Shown here: piece after piece, positions 55,979-64,000 of the stretch
Numbering within the stretch: position 1 is the first letter of the stretch
Layout of the letters: the number at the start of each line of letters is the position of its first letter
DNA from: Polytrichum commune
Lineage: Eukaryota > Streptophyta > Polytrichopsida > Polytrichales > Polytrichaceae
NCBI GenBank assembly: GCA_950295325.1
Contig: OX485804.1
Location: 19,282,001 to 19,346,000 of the forward strand
Direction: 5' to 3'
DNA: 64,000 nucleotides
Position numbers and translations under genes: made by a program
Notes under the pieces: generated by a model
Databases searched by the model: none
Told to the model about the DNA's origin: nothing
What the model saw: the letters and a program-made list of their open reading frames with translations, nothing else

Positions 55979-56751
55979 ACTCCTGTTGTTTTTAAAGCTA
56001 TTTTCATATTTAATTTATTATTAATTTTAAAACTATGTAATGTACTAGGATATTAGGGTCCTCTTAATATAGTCACATGTAAGCAAGTTTAAATAATTAG
56101 TGGACATATACTAATACTTGGAGTAGCAGAGTGTTATCGTGGGGTGTCATAGAATTATTATGGTACTTAGATTATCACACGTCATCATGTAGCAAAGAAA
56201 GGGCACCGTGAAGTCATATGTATACCTAGGGTGCCATAGTGGGTCATAACTTGTAGTAAGATGATGTTACATGTCACTATATCATTGTACAACTAAAGTT
56301 GTATAAGTATCTATTGGTTTCATTTAACATATGCTCCTCATGTGTAAGATTTAAAAAGTAGGGTTCGCTTAATATCATTATATGTGTGATTCTCATCTCC
56401 AATATTAAGTGAAATCCGGGTAAAAATAATTTTCTTTGTACAATACACATACAACTTCCAATAGTCATGCAATAAAAAAATAACAATCTAAATTTGTCCT
56501 ATTGTATTGGACTTTTGGTTGGCCATTATAGAATATTAAACCTTCAATTATACATTAGGTTATTGGTTCTAGGGTTTAAGTTTTGATCCCTAATGTACAT
56601 AGTAGAGGGATATGGTTTATCTTGTATGGTATATATGGAAATTGGGTGTATGAAAAATATTTTTACTAAGAGCAATTGTATTGTTTTCTTATTTCTGGTG
56701 TACATATAGGAGGTGAATAATAACATTTATATTGCACAAAAACACATATAT
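55979..56751. other. Non-coding interval inside the CACTA element
   Basis: AT-rich, no supported gene. Probably intron or spacer between the SET fragment and the remaining TNP2 pieces. Confidence 0.4.
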
Positions 56752-57522
56752 ATGGCGACACAAGAAGAGAACTACATGACGGTACAAGGAAATAATGATA
56801 TAGAAACAAAAGTAGATGGAGACACGGCACTGGAAAAAAAATGCAGAAATGGTGCAGGATAAAAATGAAGAAGTGGAGGTAATTCAGATGGTCAATGAAT
56901 GTTTCAGGAGGTATGATGGTTTGCCTGGATGTACAAATACCACTCCAAACAAAGAGGAAACGGAAGAAGAACTTCATGAAATTCATGCAGACTTGGACGA
57001 ATTGGCCAATGTAGAACCATATGTGAATGATGAAGATAATGATGACAATGCTGAGAACATGGAAGAATTATTGAAAGAAGCTAGAACTCCACTATTTAAG
57101 GACAACCCTACCAACCGGTTGCAAGCAATTCTCATGCTCCTTAATAATGACTAGTGTCATTATCAACCAAATCTTTTGCATTTCCACTCCATGTTGAACA
57201 AGTTTTCTTTGTGGATGATTTGAACAATCATGGATGGAAGGTGGTTTTACGGAAAGAGCCAAGGGGAGCAAGAGTTATTTCTAGAAAAGATTCTATGCCG
57301 GACATAGGATGCTTGTCTTTAGGCAATGTTGAAGAGCATTGTGGATTGGTACCAACATCATTAGACAATGATGCTACACCAACAAAACTAATATTAGATG
57401 AGGTTGTGATTTTAAACACTGATCAAGTGGTTGTATCTTTGAACACAAATGAGGATGAACCATCTTACAAAGATGAGAATGAATTTGGAATTGAAGAAGA
57501 TGGAAATGCTTTGATAGATTAA
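56752..57522 (+). pseudogene. TNP2 (TnpD) transposase, internally deleted
   Basis: Starts MATQEENYM at 56752. The frame shifts at an 8-base A tract (56834-56841; one A fewer restores it) and continues through an acidic part to LLKEARTPLFKDNPTNRLQA and LMLLN, a segment well known from the start of the TNP2 core. After TAG at 57152-57154 a different frame gives HVEQVFFVDDLNNHGWKVVL and RKEPRG, which matches the far C-terminal TNP2 block. The several hundred residues of catalytic core between them are missing, so this copy is a deletion derivative and cannot be active. Confidence 0.7.
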
Positions 57523-57898
57523 ATTACAATATGCTTAGTGTGTAGAAATGCCATATTGTGTATAAATATGTACAATTCATTATTAATCCAAAAAGAGATG
57601 GGTCATTTTTTGTGAGTATTCAATGCAAAATTCAAAAATAGATGACATTTTGAATTGACAAACCCAAATCAACCACTTCATTTTCCACAGTCATGCACGT
57701 TCTCTTAGGCATTCCCACACATGTTCTCAAGTGCGTTCCCAAGTGTCCCACTTCACTACCATGTCACCCCAAAGTTAACTCGGACATAAAATGAGTAAAG
57801 ATGGAATTCAATCATTTCACCAGTTCACTGTTAATAATAGTAAAAGATATGTAGTGAAGTGGGTGTTGGAATAAAAGACGTGTTTTGTTGTAGTGATT

Positions 57899-58789
57899 TG
57901 TCCATGACCATGTTTGCAAAGTGTTTGCAAGCATTTTCTTCCTTGAACAAAATGATTGCAAAATGTTTTTTGTAGTGGAATCCATTGATTTCTATAGAAC
58001 TTTTAATCTTTGTTAGGCAAGGTGGTTTCATCATTACATATTTGTCTAGTTAGTAAATAATTACTTGACATTCTGTTGCATTAGATGTGGGTGTATGGAT
58101 GTCTCTCTACACATAGAAAAACATTTGATGTGTTTAGTAGCTTTATCGCTTGTTGTGACAAAAGTATAACGCTCGGTATAATGTTGTGGTTAAAGGTAGT
58201 TAGTCAATATAGTTGTGAGTAATCATGTATGGGGGTTCTAGTATTATTATTATTATTATTATTATTATTTTAACAAAAAACTTTGCAAAAGATGAACAAA
58301 GAAATGCACATGTGTTTGTATGATTTTGGCGTTGTGTTGTCAGAGACACCTGATTGGCATATAAGTTCATGCTATGTCCAAAAGTAGAGGTCCACATTAG
58401 TGCGTCTTAATTATATGTTTTTATTAAACTAGATTACCAAATCAACCTCAAGATAGCATCGGGAAGTAATTCAAGGTTGGGTAGATCAAGTAGGCCGTAA
58501 CATATTTAGTTGGTTATCAAAGTTCATAGAGACATGAACCTTGTCAAGATGCACATATTTTAAATAGTTTCATCTCGGCTATGTAAGTTTTGAAGTTGTT
58601 GACTATGTCTAATTTTATATATGGATGATTTGTGAATAATATGCAATTTTTTTTTGTAATTTGTATAATCTTACATAGAAATAATATCCTGCAAATTCTT
58701 ATTTTCTTGAAGTGTTCTATCACTTTGTGTTATTTTTCATAAAAAAAATTCAATTTCTTTTTCTTACACTTTAATTAATCTAGGATGGG
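57899..58789. other. Intergenic DNA with an (ATT)n microsatellite
   Basis: An (ATT)n run lies at about 58242-58269. No gene recognised. Confidence 0.45.
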
Positions 58790-60396
58790 TTTGCACAAAT
58801 TGCATCACAAACTCAAGTGAATGAGCCACTTTTATTTTCACATTCACTATTTGATGATGATTTATTAAACTCCCAAGAAGTTCAACAACCTACACCCACA
58901 AAAGCTCGGGCACAAATGTATAAAAGGAAGTTTAGATTGTCTTGAAAAATTGGCAAGAAATGGCACATGCATATGTGACCACATGGTGGCCTACACATGG
59001 TTATATGAAATGCTTTGCGTGTGAAGAATCTCGTGTTAACTCACCAAAGGGTTTGGGAGCAGGTTGCAAAAATATGCAAAAAAATTCCATACGTGACCAC
59101 GAGAAAAACAATGCCTTGGTTGATATTCTAGCAATTGGATCCACTTTGGATTCATTAATATCTATTTTGAAGAGATATTTTTTTATGTGGTCACGGATCT
59201 AACTTTGGACGATCAACCAAGAACTTGGGTCTATTTTTGACTTGAGCTTGGATAGATGGTGTGTTAAGATGGAGGTAAATGATGATGTTGAAGGCACATA
59301 TCATCCTAAACACTATGTCCCAGGGAGTGCACTGTTCAAGTACTGTATTTATACACGTGGGTGCACAAAAGGGGTATTATTTAAAACAAGCATGTACAAA
59401 ATGTACGTACAAGAGACATATTGCTATTAAGCAAGAAGTAGATATACATGAGGCTATAGAAAAATATATGTAAAGTACGCATTTACGCGTTTACGCGTTC
59501 AAGTCAGACCTGGACCAAGAATCATGTGTTTTTTCATCCACTAAGTAACGACTTTATAACTAAAAATCCATGATTTGATATTATACATATAATAGGGCCA
59601 TATTTTAGCATTTCCAAACATTTGTACACATGTTATATACAATTTCTGTATTTGTTTTTGGACCCTTGTGTACGTATGGAAATGCATTTTGAAGCAATGA
59701 GATTTGTAAGTATATTGCTTGATTTTAGCAAAAATAAAATGTATACAGGGGTATTTTAATAAGGGGCATGCACGCACGTGATGCTTGGTTTTAATGAATA
59801 GTGCACTCCCTGAGCACTATGTTCAATAATTCTAGATTATATCAACTCTCAGTTTAGATTACACTATTGATCACACCATAATATTGGGCAGACATCATGA
59901 AAGGATATTTATATGTAAATTATTAAAGCATTGGTGAGCTAGTTATTTAATTTGACAAACAAAATTCAAATTGGTTTCAATTTAATTATTAGTAAAATTG
60001 GGAGGACACACTAGAATGCAAGATGATGGGAGCTATGTATGTGCAAGCAGTTGTGGATAACTTGATTGAAAGGTTTCTTGATTTACTTGTTTTCAATGCA
60101 TCAAAAGTTTTTAGTCCAAAGCATCGTCCAAGTGATGAAGAAGTTTGTAAAACTATGTTAGAGCAATGGTTGGAGAGGTTGACCATAAAATTTGGATTGA
60201 TGCGGGTGAAAGCGATGCAAGTAGAATGGAGTTGCTTGAGTTTGTAGAAACTTTGAGGCATGAATGTGAAACCAAATCATTGTATGAGGCATGGCGATTG
60301 GCCACATCTCATGAAACTTTGGCAAAAGAATACTTGTCATTCCCTCGAGAGTTGCAATATGTCAAAGGGGATTTTCGAAACAAAACGCTATCATGA
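58790..60396 (+). pseudogene. hAT-like / zinc-finger transposase relic
   Basis: A first block (about 58790-59163) reads through a TGA near 58943 into a zinc-finger-like stretch with GYMKCFACEESRVNSPKGL and a following basic NSIRDHE. The C-x2-C and later His suggest a BED/TTF-type finger as found at the N-terminus of many hAT-related proteins. A second block (60023-60396) in two frames includes VDNLIERFLDLLVFNASKVF, EQWLERLTIKFG and YEAWRLATSHETLAKEY, reminiscent of the C-terminal part of such proteins. The large middle is lost and at least one frameshift (about 60166-60200) is present. Assignment is by style of motif, not by a decisive catalytic residue. Confidence 0.4.
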
Positions 60397-63300
60397 GCCA
60401 CTTGTGAGCTTCATTGAAGGTGGGCACTAATGGATGCTTTGATACAAGTATCATTATGCGGCATAAAGTTGGAGAACATGGATTGGAGGGCAATATTTGA
60501 GTTATGGCCCAACATGAGGAATTGGAGGATCCTTAGCCTGGATGAAATATTGTAAGAAGCTCAAACTTCTCTACATTTATTTTTGAGAGAATATGATTTG
60601 ATCTTCAATTTTGTGTGAGAGATTCAAATTTCCTCAACCTGTCATTTGAAAGGTATTTTTTTTAATGTTGTCTGTCACATTGAAAGGCAAAAGAAATTTG
60701 TAACCCACTACATGAAATGAAGGTGAACTTGCCATAAAGGAGCGTTGATGTCATTAGATCATCTAAAAAGTAAGCTTCTAGAACTCAAATTTTATTGTTT
60801 ATAAGGGAATAGTTGTTACTAACAATTTTAAGATCACACCAATACAGTAGTAATATTTAGTAACTCTGCTTACTTAATAGTAATTGATTTAGAATCATCA
60901 AACTTCAAAAATTATGATAAATATATGCAATAAAACTATAGTCCAAGTTTTTATGATTATATTAAGAATCAATATATACTTTGAGGCAAGAAAATAGTCC
61001 ATAGAGCATTGACAATTTCAATACAATCAATTTTAAAAGTTACTATATATATATATATCACCAAACATAAAAGTTGGTTCATTTTTTATGATTAAAATTC
61101 CTGTGAACAATCAACTTTTCATATTGAAATGGACCATTGCCATTGACAAGAAGATTTCACGAGGAACACAATGATGCTCTTTGTGGCTTTTCTAACACCT
61201 TCCTTTTGGATGAATTTTGCCTTCAAGTGTCATCCATAAGCCCCAAATGGGCCTCTCAAGAAGGCAGGGGTTAAGCCATTGGAGTCCACTTTTACATATA
61301 AATTGCAGGTCGAGGGTGGTATTTAAATTGAGTGGCTGCACTTTGAGAGCTCCAAAAGGGAGAGGCTTTTCACCCTCTCACAACTCGTGGCCTTCGTCAT
61401 CATGCTCATCATATTTGTTTTCCATTTTCACCAGTACTTCATAATAGAATACGACGAATCAATAACATTTCTTTGTAGTATATGTAGTATAACATGATAT
61501 GTGCATGAAACTAGATATATCTAAATGTATCTAATTGTACTAATTTAGGGTTCATGATGCCATTTTGGAGTCGAATTAGCCAAAACTAATAAAATAGTTC
61601 TTGGTGCATTCTTGGCGCATATTAAGTTGCAACCTTTGAGAATTTTATTCAATTTGATGAGACCAAAGTTTAGGAGCTTGAAGAGAGACTAATCTTCTAA
61701 TTGGTGCATAAAATCTTCACTATGTTTGCATACAAAGTTCAAGCAATGTAATATTTGTTTGAGGCCCCTTTGACTTTTTCTTTTTAAAATGAAGAGTTTT
61801 GTGGGGGATACTAGGAATGGTTGTGATAAATGCAATATTGTCAGAGATTACAAATTATTGGGGATATGCTTTGCTTGTAGCATGCCCATAGCATGCAATG
61901 GCAAATAATCTCACAATTAAGTTCATTTCTCAACTCATAATCATCATGTAAGTCTTCGGAAACTATAATCACCACCATCTTCAAGTACTTCTAGCAAATC
62001 AACTCAAGAATCACGCACATGGGTCAATACAAAAGTAATGCATACACAAGTTTGGGTAAACTAGCCTTTATAATTACATGCTTTAATGTTTTAAATAGTG
62101 AGACCACTTGCATTGGTTATAGACTTACCCCAGTCTAGTAATATCTTTTTCCTTCCTAGGCAATGTCCTTGGCAACCTATAGCTTGTACAAAGTGTTACT
62201 AAGTCTTGTCATCCCTGCATGTAGCCTCTTTGTCTTTCATTAGCAAGATGCAATAGACCTATCTAGGCTATGTTATGGTACTTACCATATGATAACGTCT
62301 CTCCTTCTCTTGAGTAACTCTTGACCCTTGTGATGACTATGCCTATCAAATTATCTAATGAAAACTCTGCCCATCTCAAAACTATGCCCATAGTCTCTTC
62401 TTTGTCTTTTAGGTTGATTGCCTTTTATCCTCATAGGTGATTAAGTTATCTCTTGACATAATGTCGGTCATCTGCATACTTAATCTTCCCAAGGTTATCG
62501 CTCTCACATTAAGTGTGATCAACTCATGCTTATTGACATGAACTTTTTGTCACAATATGCATGACCTCTTAGGGCTTGCACTCACTCATACTCACTCTAC
62601 TTCAGTTGTTGTAACCTTGTATCAAATGCTCTCTCTCTCTCTCTCTCTCTCTCTCTACATGCCTATCCCAAAAACGTATTTACATGTATTCAACTTTAGC
62701 TTCTACAACCTTCAAATAATTCACTTCTTTTATTCCAATAGTCTACTCGCTCAAAACTATGCTCATCACCACTACTCTTACACATGCAAGTTCTCTCATT
62801 TACTTCAAAATACAAACACAACAATCAGAATCATACTCCAAATTCATCAAGATAATTGTCCATGGAAATCAATCTTAAGCTTTTGATTTTTGGCTGCTGG
62901 TGACCGTGTTAAGTTGGTCAGCATCAGATGAGCTTCTTCAAATTTGGGGTGACCTATTTGAGATAGGCACCCCTAACCAAAAATAAGGGGAAAAAAAAAC
63001 ATTGAAATTCCATTGGTCATCATTTCAACTTGGCAAGTGCTCATGTGTAAGTCATTTATCAAGGTCATTTACACTTGTATACACAACCACAACCAACGTG
63101 GTTGTGTGTTGTAGGTTACTACATTAATTGGTGTATTTAGTGTCACCAATTCTATTTGTTTTGCTCAATACTAATTGTAATCCGTCCATGTAGTGTTACC
63201 AACACTAGCAGATGTAAATCTAACATTACTTGCCATTTCTTGTAGAAAAAAAAGTGGGCATTAGAAATTTACAATGTTGCAATTAGTGTCACTTAGTAAG

Positions 63301-64000
63301 TGATTTTTCAATCAAATTTCAATCATCCATGACAATATTTCAATTACATAGATGCTAAAATGTAGAATACCAAAAATGGATGAATAATAAGGAAATTGGG
63401 ATGACAATATTTTAAAACTCGTTCAGTAGAAGTGTCATTAGAAAACTTACCACAGTGACATAAAATACCATATGACAATAAATGCTTAATTTAGTGTAGT
63501 ATGGTCCTCTACCATCTTGACCCTTTGCACATGTGTCCATGGCACGTATGATCCCCCCACCTTTCTAGAACCATGAGGAATGGATGGTCACATGGGCTGA
63601 CACATAGTGAAATTTATGAAACTTATGGGCGAGGGTATATTTGTTTGGGGGGTATCATCTTGCTCACAAGCATTTGCATGACCCATTCACTTAGACAATT
63701 TTCTAATTGTGCATATTTTGCAGTAGCTTTCAATTACTTTGAAAGGTTGGGGTCAATCATTTTCATGTACCATATGTTTATTATAAATCAAGAAGTGGTT
63801 AGTCAAAAGAGTGCTATGCCCTATGATTATCTGTGACACATGGCCAATTCTAATTACTTGTTTGACCGAGGCCAAACTTTGGCTCATTTCAAAAGCCATC
63901 TCAAAAGGCGTTTTCTTTTAACCTTGGATGGACGCTTTAGTCTCTTTCCCAACAACAATAGTTCACAATCTCAAAGTAGATTGATATATAGCTATTGAAG
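60397..64000. other. AT-rich intergenic DNA with microsatellites
   Basis: (TA)n at about 61043-61059 and (CT)n at about 62627-62656. No gene, TIR pair or tandem array that I can support. Confidence 0.45.

Larger units (their letters stand above)
35500..57895. mobile_element. Composite CACTA (En/Spm) transposon with nested insertions, 22.4 kb
   Basis: The left end CACTACAACAGAATACGTCT and the inverted right end CACTACAACAAAACACGTCT agree at 22 of the first 24 positions, and ATT flanks both (35497-35499 and 57896-57898), the 3-bp duplication expected of CACTA elements. Removing the nested retrotransposon and the nested MITE leaves about 11.1 kb, a usual size for a coding CACTA. The interior has both gene types typical of the superfamily, a TnpA-like gene and a TNP2 transposase, plus a SET-domain fragment. 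TNP2 is visibly damaged, so the element is probably no longer autonomous. The two ends could in principle belong to different elements, but matching TIRs, TSD and cargo argue for one. Confidence 0.75.

Overview
This is a gene-poor, AT-rich stretch of nuclear DNA from a plant with a large, repeat-filled genome. The plant assignment rests on a spliced CYP86-type cytochrome P450, a short TTTAGGG-type telomeric run, and typical plant transposon families (CACTA, hAT-like, Harbinger-like, Ty3/gypsy). I cannot place the species from the sequence. DNA-methyltransferase-carrying Ty3 elements are known to me from charophyte algae, so a streptophyte outside the well-studied crops is plausible, but that is inference.

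Layout. 1-4.4 kb: one convincing host gene, a three-exon CYP86 (probably CYP86B-like) fatty-acid omega-hydroxylase on the minus strand. 4.4-35.5 kb: no convincing host gene. It is a mosaic of small DNA transposons, many with terminal inverted repeats (TIRs) and target-site duplications (TSDs) readable by eye: two hAT-like elements with 8-bp TSDs, a 3.3-kb TIR element holding gene-like exons, an AACCGGTT-rich MITE family, Harbinger-like MITEs flanked by TAA, a TA-flanked element, a foldback nested in a MITE, tandem duplications, and a 974-bp solo LTR with a perfect 5-bp TSD. 35.5-57.9 kb: matching CACTA termini with ATT on both sides frame a 22.4-kb composite element. It carries a spliced TnpA-like gene (minus), a decayed TNP2 transposase (plus) and a SET-domain fragment (plus), and it has been invaded by a 1.06-kb CACTA MITE and a young 10.2-kb LTR retrotransposon. 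57.9-64 kb: a broken hAT/zinc-finger transposase relic, then featureless AT-rich DNA.

The main discovery is the retrotransposon at 41,906-52,113. It encodes Gag with two zinc knuckles, an aspartic protease, a complete-looking C5 cytosine DNA methyltransferase with motifs I, IV, VI, VIII and X, then reverse transcriptase, RNase H, integrase and a C-terminal PHD finger. The parts lie in separate reading blocks: an in-frame UGA separates Gag from protease, a -1 frame change separates protease from methyltransferase, and a UAG-CAA-UUA stop (the tobamovirus-type leaky context) separates methyltransferase from Pol. Its LTR copies are nearly identical, so it is young. Its ends are permuted in a way that would fit integration of a two-LTR circle cut at an internal LTR palindrome. 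The element therefore carries both a writer of DNA methylation and a putative reader of chromatin, and it sits antisense in an intron of a DNA transposon's own gene.
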